Source: Streptomyces sp. NRRL B-1347
GTDB lineage: Bacteria > Actinomycetota > Actinomycetes > Streptomycetales > Streptomycetaceae
DNA: 64,000 nucleotides
Assembly (NCBI RefSeq): GCF_000720325.1
Contig: NZ_JOJM01000022.1
Coordinates: 110,475-174,474, forward strand
Direction: 5' to 3'
The notes under the pieces were generated by a model, which saw only the letters and a list, made by a program, of their open reading frames with translations, had not been told where the DNA came from and did not search any database. Positions 16,573 to 23,801 of the stretch are shown piece after piece. Position numbers and translations under genes: made by a program. How positions within the stretch are numbered: position 1 is the first letter of the stretch; each line of letters starts with the position of its first letter.

Positions 16573-16633
16573 CGCGTATGGCGTACCACGTGCCGCGTAT
16601 GGCGTACCGCGCATCGCATGTCGCATGTCGCAT
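16573..16633 (+). repeat. Direct repeats in the leader before DUF4260
   Basis: Two exact copies of CGCGTATGGCGTACC (16573 and 16594, 21 bp apart) are followed by three short units of TCGCATG (from 16614). They lie between the operators and the ribosome site, within the expected 5' untranslated leader. No function can be assigned. Confidence 0.7.
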
Positions 16634-16647
16634 ATCGAGGAGACCCC

Positions 16648-17073
16648 ATGACCACCGTCGCCACTCCCGCCCCGAAGGCCCCCGCCCGCACGGCCCCGCG
16701 CACCGCGCTCCGCGTCGGATGGCTCGCCGCCGCCGTCTTCTGGACCGTCCTCGCCGTCCTGGAGGGCGTCCACCACGGCTGGCCCGCGGGCGCCGCCGCG
16801 CTCCTCTTCGCCCTCGCCCCCGACCTGGCCCTCTTCGTCGGCCTGAGCGAGGCGCCCCGCACGGCCCGCGGCCAGCTCCCGCCCCGCGCCGTCCCGTACT
16901 ACAACGCGGCCCACCGCGCCCTGGTCCCCCTCGCGCTCCTCGCCGTCTACACCGTCGTGCCCCTGACCTGGCCGCCCGTGCTCGCGGCCCTGTGCGCCTG
17001 GCTCGCCCACATCTCGTACGATCGCGCCTTCGGCTATGGACTGCGTACGAAGGAAGGTTTCCAGCGTGGCTGA
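16648..17073 (+). CDS. DUF4260 membrane protein
   Basis: A 141-residue protein with about four hydrophobic helices (about 23-45, 48-65, 85-110, 112-130). The family marks YYNAAHRALVPLAL and HISYDRAFGYGLRTKEGF are present. ATG at 16648 is preceded by GAGGAG. DUF4260 proteins have no known activity. It is the first gene of an operon with a TetR regulator (8-bp overlap), behind a promoter with two TetR-type palindromes, so it is probably the regulated target, for example in detoxification. Confidence 0.88.
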   Translation: MTTVATPAPKAPARTAPRTALRVGWLAAAVFWTVLAVLEGVHHGWPAGAAALLFALAPDLALFVGLSEAPRTARGQLPPRAVPYYNAAHRALVPLALLAVYTVVPLTWPPVLAALCAWLAHISYDRAFGYGLRTKEGFQRG

Positions 17074-17608
17074 CCAGCGGCTGACCGCCCGTGCCCGCGA
17101 GATCGTCACGGCGGCCCGCGCCCTCGTGGAGGAGGCGGGCCCCGAGGCGCTGACCATGCGCTCCCTCGCGGACCGCCTCGGCATCAAGGCGCCCTCGCTG
17201 TACAAGCACTTCCCCGACAAGGCCGCGGTCGAGGTCGAGCTGATCGCCCAGCAGCTCGCCGGGGCCGCCGAGGCCTGCGAGGCCGCCGAGGCCCGCGCGC
17301 CCGGCTCCCTCGCCGCGCTCGCCGACGCCTACCGTGCCCACGCCCTGGCCCACCCCCACCTCTACCGCCTGGGCACCGAGCGCCCCCTGCCCCGGCACGC
17401 CCTGCCGCCCGGCCTGGAGGAGCGGGCGGCGGCCCCCCTCCTCCGCGCGTGCGGCGGCGAGGTGGAACGGGCCCGCGCCGTATGGGCCTTCGCGCACGGC
17501 ATGGTCATCCTGGAGATCCACGGCCGCTTCCCGGAGGGGGTCGGCCTCGGGGAAGCGTGGAAGACGGGCGTGGCGGCGTTGGAGGGGAGCGCGGGGGAGC
17601 GCCCCTAA
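17066..17608 (+). CDS. TetR-family regulator of the DUF4260 operon
   Basis: A 180-residue regulator with the TetR helix-turn-helix in residues 8-55 (TARAREIVTAARALVEEAG, LTMRSLADRLGIKAPSLYKHF) and a TetR_C-like ligand domain. The start is GTG at 17066, behind GAAGGAAGG and overlapping the DUF4260 stop by 8 bp. It most likely binds the twin GGCTAAC/GTTAGCC palindromes upstream of the operon and represses its own expression. The ligand is unknown. Confidence 0.92.
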   Translation: MADQRLTARAREIVTAARALVEEAGPEALTMRSLADRLGIKAPSLYKHFPDKAAVEVELIAQQLAGAAEACEAAEARAPGSLAALADAYRAHALAHPHLYRLGTERPLPRHALPPGLEERAAAPLLRACGGEVERARAVWAFAHGMVILEIHGRFPEGVGLGEAWKTGVAALEGSAGERP

Positions 17609-17650
17609 GGGGCGCGGGGAACTGCGCGACAAGCCACAACGAACCCGCAG
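17602..17650 (-). repeat. Intergenic repeat, shortened family B member
   Basis: GGGGCGCGGGGAACTGCGCG and then ACAAGCCACAACG share the ends of family B copies (GGGGCGCGGG ... GCGCGACCAGCCACGACG) but lack the middle GGCTCCGCCGCGTGG hairpin. It sits between the TetR stop and the AraC start. Confidence 0.6.
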
Positions 17651-17694
17651 GCGTACGACAACGAAGCGCGGCGCAGCTAGGGGGGCGACGGGGG

Positions 17695-18630
17695 ATGGAC
17701 GGCGCAGGCAACCCACGAGGCGAGAGCGCACGAGGCGAGAGCGAACGAGGCAAGAGCGAACGCGCGATCTGGACCAGAGCGCCCCTGGGCGGCGGCACCA
17801 CCCTGGACCTGCTGACAGCCCGCTTCGACAGACACCGCTACGCCCCGCACTCCCACGAGGAATTCACCGTGGGCGTCTGCGTGGCGGGCAGCGAGATCAT
17901 CGACTACCGCGGCGGGCGCCTCGACATCGGCCCCGGCGCCGTGGTCGTCCTCGCCCCCGGCGAGCCCCACACCGGCCGCCCCGCCCCCGGCGACGGCTAC
18001 GCGTACCGCGCGATGTACCCGGCCCCGCACCTGCTCGCCGACGCGACCGGGGACCTGCCGCACTTCAGGGAGGCGGTCGTGGACGACCGGCAGCTGGCGG
18101 AGGCCCTGCACGCGGCGCACACCGAACTGAGCGGGGGCGCGGCCGCCGACCCCCTGGCGGCGCTCGCCGCCGAGTCCCGGATCGCCTGGCTGCTCAGCAC
18201 GCTGGCCCGCCGCCACGGCAGCGCGCGCCCCGCCCCCGAGCCGGTCCCGGGCGCGGCCTCCATAGCCCTCGCGGTCCGCGACCGCCTGGCGGACGACCTC
18301 GGCGCCCCGCCCACGCTCGCCCAGCTGGCGGCCGAAACAGGCCTCTCTCGCTACCAGTTGCTGCGCGCCTTCCGTACGACGATGGGCATGCCGCCCTACG
18401 CCTGGCTGGCCCAGCACCGGGTCGCGAGGGCCCGCGCGCTCCTGGAGGCGGGGCGCAGACCGGCGGAGGTCGCGGCCCTGGTGGGCTTCGCCGACCAGGC
18501 CCATCTGACGCGCTGGTTCAGGAGGGTGCTCGGGGTGACGCCGGCGGCGTACCGCGACAGCGTGCGCGGGGCCGCCCCGCAACAACGTTCAAGACACCCC
18601 TCACCGCCCCTCCGCACACTGCGGGCATGA
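17695..18630 (+). CDS. AraC-family transcriptional regulator
   Basis: A 311-residue protein: an AraC-type cupin (about 28-120, with YAPHSHEEFTVGVCVAGSE and PGEPHTGRP) and a C-terminal pair of helix-turn-helices (TLAQLAAETGLSRYQLLRAF and PAEVAALVGFADQAHLTRWF with the PYAWLAQHRVARAR linker). The N-terminus is odd: codons 7-21 are built from three 15-bp tandem units (17715-17759) giving RGESARGESERGKSE. Its ATGA overlap with the following DMT transporter means the two are co-translated, so it probably controls export or uptake by that transporter. Confidence 0.92.
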   Translation: MDGAGNPRGESARGESERGKSERAIWTRAPLGGGTTLDLLTARFDRHRYAPHSHEEFTVGVCVAGSEIIDYRGGRLDIGPGAVVVLAPGEPHTGRPAPGDGYAYRAMYPAPHLLADATGDLPHFREAVVDDRQLAEALHAAHTELSGGAAADPLAALAAESRIAWLLSTLARRHGSARPAPEPVPGAASIALAVRDRLADDLGAPPTLAQLAAETGLSRYQLLRAFRTTMGMPPYAWLAQHRVARARALLEAGRRPAEVAALVGFADQAHLTRWFRRVLGVTPAAYRDSVRGAAPQQRSRHPSPPLRTLRA

Positions 18631-19610
18631 CGGCACGTGGCTGGTTCCTCTTCTCCCTCATGGGTGTCCTGTGGGGCATCCCGTACTTGATGATCAAAGT
18701 GGCGGTCGACAGTGATCTGACACCGTCGATGGTGGTGTTCACGCGCTGCGCCCTCGGCGCCGCGCTGCTGCTGCCCTTCGCGATACGCCAGGGCGGGCTC
18801 CCGCGCGTGGTGAAGGCCCACTGGCGCCCGATGCTGGCCTTCGCCGCGGTGGAGATCCTCGGCCCCTGGTGGACCCTGACCGACGCCGAACGGCACCTGT
18901 CCAGCTCCACCGCGGGCCTCCTGATCGCCGCGGTGCCGATCATCGGTGCCGCCCTCGCCCGCTTCTTCGGCGACACCGAACGCTTCGGCGCCCGCCGCCT
19001 GACCGGGCTCGGCCTGGGCTTCGCCGGGGTCGCCGTCCTCACCGTCCCGCACCTGACGGGCGGCGACGCCTGGTCGCTCACCGAGGTCCTGATCACGGCA
19101 CTCGGCTACGCCACGGCCCCGCTGATCGTGGCCCGCCACCTCAGGCAGGTGCCGACGCTCCAGCTGATCGCCCCGTGCCTGGCGCTCGCGGCGGTGGTGT
19201 ACGCCCCCGCGGCGGCGGCGACCTGGCCGGGCGAGGTCCCGGACGCCAGGACGCTCGCCGCCCTCGCGGGCCTCGGCGTCATCTGCACGGCCCTGGCCTT
19301 CGTGGTCTTCCTGGAACTCATCCACGAGGCGGGCCCGACCCGGGCCGTCGTCTTCACGTACGTCAACCCGGCGGTGGCGGCGGTCGCGGGCGTCGCCTTC
19401 CTCTCCGAACACCTCACCCCCGCCTTCTGGGCCGCGTTCGCCCTGATCCTGGCGGGCTCGTTCCTGGCCACGGCGGCCTCGGCACCGCGGGGCCGGTCAC
19501 GGCGGGTACCATGGTCGGCACGGCAGACGAGCCGGGCGGACGGCCGCGTGGAGGTCCTTGTGGACCTCTCCGAGGAACGTCCGGGCTCCACAGGGCAAGG
19601 TGGTGGCTAA
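18627..19610 (+). CDS. DMT/EamA-family transporter; 3' end overlaps rnpB
   Basis: A 327-residue protein with ten hydrophobic segments in two EamA repeats (GWFLFSLMGVLWGIPYLMIK at the start, TRAVVFTYVNPAVAAVAGVA in the second half). It should move a small metabolite across the membrane; direction and substrate are unknown. The start ATG overlaps the AraC stop by 4 bp. The frame stays open for about 29 codons into the RNase P RNA gene, adding a polar tail (ADGRVEVLVDLSEERPGS), so the last 89 bp serve as both protein code and RNA gene. The true tail of the family would normally end soon after the last helix. Confidence 0.9.
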   Translation: MTARGWFLFSLMGVLWGIPYLMIKVAVDSDLTPSMVVFTRCALGAALLLPFAIRQGGLPRVVKAHWRPMLAFAAVEILGPWWTLTDAERHLSSSTAGLLIAAVPIIGAALARFFGDTERFGARRLTGLGLGFAGVAVLTVPHLTGGDAWSLTEVLITALGYATAPLIVARHLRQVPTLQLIAPCLALAAVVYAPAAAATWPGEVPDARTLAALAGLGVICTALAFVVFLELIHEAGPTRAVVFTYVNPAVAAVAGVAFLSEHLTPAFWAAFALILAGSFLATAASAPRGRSRRVPWSARQTSRADGRVEVLVDLSEERPGSTGQGGG

Positions 19611-19933
19611 CGGCCACCCGGGGTGACCCGCGGGACAGTGCCACAGAAAGCAGACCGCCGAAGGCTCCGGCCCTCGGTAAGGGTGAAACGGTGGTGTAAG
19701 AGACCACCAGCGCCTGAGGTGACTCAGGCGGCTAGGTAAACCCCACCTGGAGCAAGGTCAAGAGGAGCGCCGTGAAACGCGCTCTGCGCGGACGTTCGAG
19801 GGCTGCCCGCCCGAGTCCGCGGGTAGACCGCACGAGGCCCACGGCAACGTGGGCCCTAGATGGATGGCCGTCTCCCCGGCCGCCGCGAGGCGCCCGGGCG
19901 ACAGAACCCGGCGTACAGCCCGACTCGTCTGCC
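19522..19933 (+). ncRNA. rnpB: RNase P RNA (bacterial class A)
   Basis: The catalytic RNA of RNase P, which trims tRNA 5' ends. The ends pair as helix P1 (GGCAGACGAGCCGGGC with GCCCGACTCGTCTGCC, one G-U). Conserved regions are visible in order: GAGGAACGTCCGGGCTCC (about 19570), GGGACAGTGCCACAGAAA (about 19632), and ACAGAACCCGGCGTACAGCC (about 19901). About 412 nt is a normal length for the genus. A TACCAT hexamer at 19507-19512 could be its -10, inside the DMT gene. The first 89 nt are shared with the DMT coding sequence. Confidence 0.97.
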
Positions 19934-20134
19934 CCCTCACTAGGGGCACGCCCCTGAAGCGGTATTTCAGCCGACCAGGGGCCCGACTTAACCTGCGAGG
20001 CCCGCTCCGTGTGACTGCCCCGGCCTGGTATCTGGTGTTCTGTAGCGGTCAGCGGATCCGTGCTGCTCGGTGACCCGATGACCCGAGCGGCGCGGTGACC
20101 GACCGCACGGTGCGACCCTGTCTGAACTGGGCAG

Positions 20135-20160
20135 CCCCTCCCCTTCCAAGAGGGGAGGGG
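20135..20160 (-). terminator. GC-rich hairpin at the 3' end of the XRE regulator
   Basis: A 10-bp perfect stem CCCCTCCCCT / AGGGGAGGGG with a 6-nt loop, 18 bp past the stop of the minus-strand regulator. It could also stop transcripts leaving rnpB. Between rnpB and here (19934-20134) I see only a weak hairpin at 19942-19955 and no gene. Confidence 0.6.
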
Positions 20161-20178
20161 GTGGGGCCGGGCAGGCGG

Positions 20179-21533
20179 CTAGCCCTTCAGCGTTGCCACT
20201 TCAGCAATTCGAGGGGATAGCGCCTTGACTGATCGTGAGTGTCCATGAGGATTCAGGCGGCGTTGCATGGTCTCAAAGTGCTCGTCCCCTCGCGCAGAGG
20301 AGATGTGTTCGTAGTCGTCGAGGAACCGCCCCCACGACTCGCATGCCGCGTCCAGATGTCCATGTTGCAACTGTCGTTGGGCTAGAACAGCGTTGAAGTG
20401 GACTCGGCCTTGACGTTCGTTCTTGGGCTGCGCCTTCAGTGCCTGTTGGAGAGCCCCGATCGAGCCGGGGAGGTCTTTCCCCTCGTACAGCACGTGGGAC
20501 ACGTGGAAGGCGTACGCCGACTGGTCGTACCCCCCGATTGACTCGCGACGACTATCCGCTTTCATGAGCGATGTTTCGGTCTCCGTCAGCAGGCGTCGCG
20601 CGCGCCTGTGATCACCGACCATCGAGGCGGCGTGGGCTTGCTGCCCGGTGAGGAACGCTCGGAGTCGTGGACCGGCCTTCGGGGCGGCCTCAGCCGCCGA
20701 ATCGGCAAGCTGCAACGCGCGGGGCCCGTACCCAAGGTTGGCTGCCTGGAGACTCATTCCCCGCAGAGTCCGGCAGTACGTCACGTGATCATCCGCATGG
20801 CCCGCAAGTTCCAGCGCCCGGGTGTAGTAGTCCTGAGCAGTGCGGTGATCTCGTTCGTACATCGCCATCCACCCAGTCAGGTAGGTCAGGTCAGAGGCCG
20901 CGGCGTACATGTCCTTCCTGACCGCCTCGGAAGCTTCAGCGCGAAGCCATGGGCCTACTGTGTGGACCAGGAGGCTGCCGCCATAGGACGGGCGTGGGCA
21001 CCCCCAAGTTCGTCGAGGATGTCCGCAATCTTGTCAGTCATCTTACGAACTGACTCGACTTGACCTGAACCGATCCGAACTGTTGCCTTACCAGGAGTCA
21101 CCGGGGCAACTTCCGCGGCGTGCGCCACGTCGGCGAACAGAGGAACCGCCAATGCTGCGGAGAACAGTCCGCCTGCGGCAATGACACCACGGCGCGTGGG
21201 GTCCATATCGGCCCTCCCTAGGTCGACAAGTTGTTCCACGGTGTCGACGCCCTGCGGGGCATGGTCGGACGGTGCGACCGGAAGCCCGGCTTCGGCGTGT
21301 GTCACGGGGCGTTGCAACTTTCGGGATAACGCCTCAAGGATCACGCGCCTGACCGGTGCATTTGGCACCGTACCGCGAACCCAATGGGAGACGGCTGATT
21401 GGTCATAGCGGAGCGTCAAACCGGCTTCCGCGCCGAGTCGGTTCACGATGATCGCGAACTGAGAACGGCTCCATCTCGTCTGCTCAAGCAGTCTCTCTAA
21501 GCCCAAGTTCGGCGTACGCGTGCGCCTCGCCAT
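20179..21533 (-). pseudogene. XRE-type HTH regulator with TPR-like C-terminus, split by a 1-nt frameshift
   Basis: The first frame (ATG 21533) gives 192 residues: a helix-turn-helix (WSRSQFAIIVNRLGAEAG and YDQSAVSHWVRG, about 21-54), a linker with a DPTRRGVIAAGGLFSAA segment, and the helix EDILDELGG-like region before a TAG at 20955. The natural continuation (SLLVHTVGPWLRAEASEAVR) is in another frame and runs to 20179 with TPR-like helices (LTGWMAMYERDHRTAQDYYT, YCRTLRGMSLQAANLGYG, GQQAHAASMVGDHRRARRLL). Total length 1355 nt is one short of a multiple of three, which fits a single-base deletion near 20960-20972. If intact it would be about 451 residues and would probably control the divergent operon starting at 21681. 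Codon use is less GC-biased than in flanking genes. Confidence 0.8.
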
Positions 21534-21680
21534 GTCTTCAACTCCCCACAGACAGTGCGGCGTTCATGGCTTTCATACTTCCGCTTGGCTCTCACAGTAC
21601 CGCTGTGGGTGCTCGTGCGGTTGCGTAGAGGCAAGGGAGATCGCCGGGGATCGCGGTCGATCATCAGACGGAGTGACGCC

Positions 21681-21860
21681 ATGGCCGATGAGCAGCAAAC
21701 GACCGCCCTTGGGTGGATGGGCGACGTCGAAGAGCTGACGGCGCGCATAGGGGCCGGTGGCATTCAGGCGCAGGCGCCGGACTGGTGGCCGCTGACCTTT
21801 GATCCGGCAACGCCACGGATCCTGCGCACCGTCGAAGAGGGCCTGGAGGGACTCCTGTGA
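21681..21860 (+). CDS. Small protein of unknown function, first gene of the rSAM/NUDIX/kinase operon
   Basis: A 59-residue protein starting MADEQQTTALGWMGDVEELT and containing QAQAPDWWPLTFDPATPR. ATG at 21681 follows GGAGTGACGCC. It has no signal peptide, no cysteines and no membrane segment. A conserved-looking DWWPLTFD core makes it either a small regulatory partner or a substrate for one of the downstream enzymes. Its stop overlaps the next start by GTGA. Function not known. Confidence 0.7.
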   Translation: MADEQQTTALGWMGDVEELTARIGAGGIQAQAPDWWPLTFDPATPRILRTVEEGLEGLL

Positions 21861-22060
21861 ACCCGGACCGGGGGCAGATGGTCTACGACTCGGCGAAGCG
21901 GTCTGTCGGCAGGGTCATGGACGCAGAGGGGCCCTTCGTTCAGCTCCGTTCCCGGGCCGGGCTCGCCTGGGACGCCGAGCGCAAGAACTTGAGCCCGGCT
22001 GTGTCGGTGGACGAGCTTGCCGCAGCCGATCAGGTCGATCTCACGGCATTCGAGCTGTGA
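21857..22060 (+). CDS. Small beta-rich hypothetical protein
   Basis: A 67-residue protein starting with GTG at 21857 (GTGA overlap). Alternating strands (MVYDSAKRSVGRVMDAEGPF, VQLRSRAGLAWDAERKNLSP) look like a small SH3/KOW-type barrel, followed by an acidic tail. Similar small proteins often occur next to XRE-type regulators in streptomycetes, from memory. No function known. Its TGA overlaps the next ATG. Confidence 0.7.
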   Translation: MNPDRGQMVYDSAKRSVGRVMDAEGPFVQLRSRAGLAWDAERKNLSPAVSVDELAAADQVDLTAFEL

Positions 22061-22182
22061 TGGCCGCGAAGCCCCACACCCCTGGGCCTGGTTGCTGCGC
22101 AGTTACGGCGGTCATCGCCGGAGTGTGCTTCATCGTCAGCGCCGTCCTGCTCATGGCACTCGCCCTCACCCGTTCTTCGTGA
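22060..22182 (+). CDS. Single-helix mini-protein
   Basis: A 40-residue product starting at the ATG that overlaps the previous stop (TGATG). MAAKPHTPGPGCC is followed by one hydrophobic helix (AVTAVIAGVCFIVSAVLL) and a short polar end. It could be a membrane anchor or a leaderless small membrane protein. Tight coupling to the upstream genes is the main evidence that it is translated. Confidence 0.5.
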   Translation: MAAKPHTPGPGCCAVTAVIAGVCFIVSAVLLMALALTRSS

Positions 22183-22214
22183 CTCAGCCTCGACACAACG
22201 AAATAGGAGCAATG

Positions 22215-22727
22215 ATGCACGGCGACATGGACCCGACCGACCAGCCTCCGAGGCGGCTCGGATGTCTGGTCTTCGTCCTCAACGAGGGGGACGAGGTGTT
22301 GATGGTCAAGCCGAAGTACAAGCACGCCGGGAAACGGCTTGGGTGGCAGCTGCCGGGCGGGAACGCGCATGAGGGCGAGGACATTGCCGCCGCCGCGGCC
22401 CGTGAGCTGCTGGAAGAGACAGGGCTGCGGCGTCCGATCTCGCACTACCTCTGTACCGATCAGGTCCCGGAGAGCGAGGAAGGCACGAGCACCGAAGGCA
22501 TCAATTTCGTGTGCGACGGGGGACAGCTGTCGGTTGCGGAGGCCGCGGCGGTCACTTTGCCGGACGCGGCCCGAGACGAGCTCGCAGCCCTGACCTGGGT
22601 GCCCTTGAGCCGACTGCACCAGTTCGCGTTCCCGTATCAAGCCCGGCGGATCCGCAACGCTGCGAAGGCACGCGCGTGGGGCCTGAAGCAGCCGCTCTAC
22701 GTGCTCGGCGAGGCCGCCACCGCGTAG
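22215..22727 (+). CDS. NUDIX hydrolase
   Basis: A 170-residue enzyme with a perfect NUDIX box at residues 49-71 (G-x5-E-x7-REL-x-EE-x-GL: GNAHEGED then AARELLEETGL). It should hydrolyse a nucleoside diphosphate linked to another group. The second of two adjacent ATGs (22215) was chosen because AGGAG lies 5 nt upstream. It is the fourth gene of the operon; the pairing with a radical-SAM enzyme and a kinase suggests it makes or clears an activated nucleotide intermediate, or acts as housecleaning for it. Confidence 0.93.
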   Translation: MHGDMDPTDQPPRRLGCLVFVLNEGDEVLMVKPKYKHAGKRLGWQLPGGNAHEGEDIAAAAARELLEETGLRRPISHYLCTDQVPESEEGTSTEGINFVCDGGQLSVAEAAAVTLPDAARDELAALTWVPLSRLHQFAFPYQARRIRNAAKARAWGLKQPLYVLGEAATA

Positions 22728-22736
22728 CCACGATTC

Positions 22737-22757
22737 CCGTCCGGTTGTGCCGGACGG
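22737..22757 (+). other. Hairpin between the NUDIX and radical-SAM genes
   Basis: An 8-bp perfect stem (CCGTCCGG / CCGGACGG) with loop TTGTG lies 10 bp after the NUDIX stop. The 150-bp gap to the radical-SAM gene is the only sizeable one in this operon, so the hairpin may attenuate transcription or protect the upstream RNA. Confidence 0.5.
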
Positions 22758-22877
22758 TACGGCTCGCTCAGCGGCCCCGGCGCGGGTCCGAGCGGGGGAA
22801 TCGCCCGACCTCTTGCGGAGCGACCGACACGTAAGGGGAGGGACAAGTGCGGTAGCCCTACGAGGGAAGGACGGCAT

Positions 22878-23783
22878 GTGACGCCCATCGGAGCGAAGCG
22901 GGAAGGAACTCCTGGCGCCGAGTCGCTGTGGCTCGACGTGACTCGCAGGTGCCAGCTCAATTGCGGGCATTGCTACAACTCGTCCGGACCGGACGGTGAC
23001 CACGGCACGATGACCCGGAACGACTGGTTCAGCGTGCTGGGCCAGGCGGCGGAGATCGGCGTCAGCAATGTCACGCTGATCGGTGGAGAGCCAACGCTGT
23101 ACCCCCACGCGATAGAGGTAGCGGAGCGCGCTCTGGCTCTCGATATGAAGGTGGAGGTCTACAGCAACCTGGTTCACGTCTCGGAGCGTTGGTGGGCCGT
23201 GCTTCAGCGGGAGGGCATGTCGATTGCCACCTCGTATTACTCGAACAAGCCCGCGAGGCGTAACCAGGTCACTCGTCGCCCGAGCCACGCCAGGACTCGC
23301 GACAACATCGCCAAGGCGATCAGCTTGGACATCCCGATCCGTGCCGGCGTCGTCGGGAACAGGAAGCGACAGATCTGGACCGCGAAGCGCGACCTTCGGA
23401 TGATGGGCGTGGAGGAGATCGGCGCCGACCGGATCCGCGAGTTCGGACGGGGAGGCGGTGGTCAGGAACCGGACGCCTCGAACCTGTGCGGCATGTGCGG
23501 TGACCGCAGGGCCTCGATCGGCCCCAACGGTGAGGTGTCCCCGTGTGTCTTCTCCACCTGGATGGGTGTTGGCAACGTCCAGGACGCCTCGCTGGCCTCT
23601 ATCCTGAGCGGCCCCGCGCTGGCTTGGGCGGTCGCCTCCATCGAAGGCGCACGCCGGGGCAAGGAGAAGACGAAGGCATGTCGTCCCGACTGTGTCCCCC
23701 AGAATCCGTGCGACCCACGCTGCGAACCGAACGCCGCGTGCCGCCCAGGGACCCCGCCCAGCGAATGCAAGCCCAGGAACTGA
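22878..23783 (+). CDS. Radical-SAM protein with SPASM-like, Cys-rich C-terminus
   Basis: A 301-residue protein. CQLNCGHCYN gives the CxxxCxxC 4Fe-4S ligands (C25, C29, C32), and IGGEPTL (68-74) is the SAM-binding GGEP motif. C204, C207 and C223 (LCGMCGDRRASIGPNGEVSP then C) resemble a SPASM start, and C268, C272, C278, C282, C288 and C297 make a very Cys-dense tail that could hold one or two extra Fe-S clusters. SPASM enzymes usually modify peptides or activate unusual substrates. GTG at 22878 follows GGGAAGG. It is followed after 18 bp by a kinase-like gene. The substrate is unknown; candidates are the small proteins encoded upstream. Confidence 0.93.
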   Translation: MTPIGAKREGTPGAESLWLDVTRRCQLNCGHCYNSSGPDGDHGTMTRNDWFSVLGQAAEIGVSNVTLIGGEPTLYPHAIEVAERALALDMKVEVYSNLVHVSERWWAVLQREGMSIATSYYSNKPARRNQVTRRPSHARTRDNIAKAISLDIPIRAGVVGNRKRQIWTAKRDLRMMGVEEIGADRIREFGRGGGGQEPDASNLCGMCGDRRASIGPNGEVSPCVFSTWMGVGNVQDASLASILSGPALAWAVASIEGARRGKEKTKACRPDCVPQNPCDPRCEPNAACRPGTPPSECKPRN

Positions 23784-23801
23784 CGCACGAGGAGAATTGG
23801 C

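Noticed and set aside
16573..16633. Short CRISPR-like array before DUF4260
   Set aside because: The repeats are 15 and 7 bp with no spacers of even length, and no cas gene is present.
20955..21000. Programmed frameshift in the XRE regulator
   Set aside because: There is no slippery run or downstream structure at the junction; a plain one-base deletion explains it better.
22747..22881. A 44-codon frame ending in a GTGA overlap with the radical-SAM gene, considered as precursor peptide
   Set aside because: Its third codon positions are less GC-rich than neighbouring genes, it has no ribosome site and it includes a hairpin arm. Conservation would be needed before calling it.
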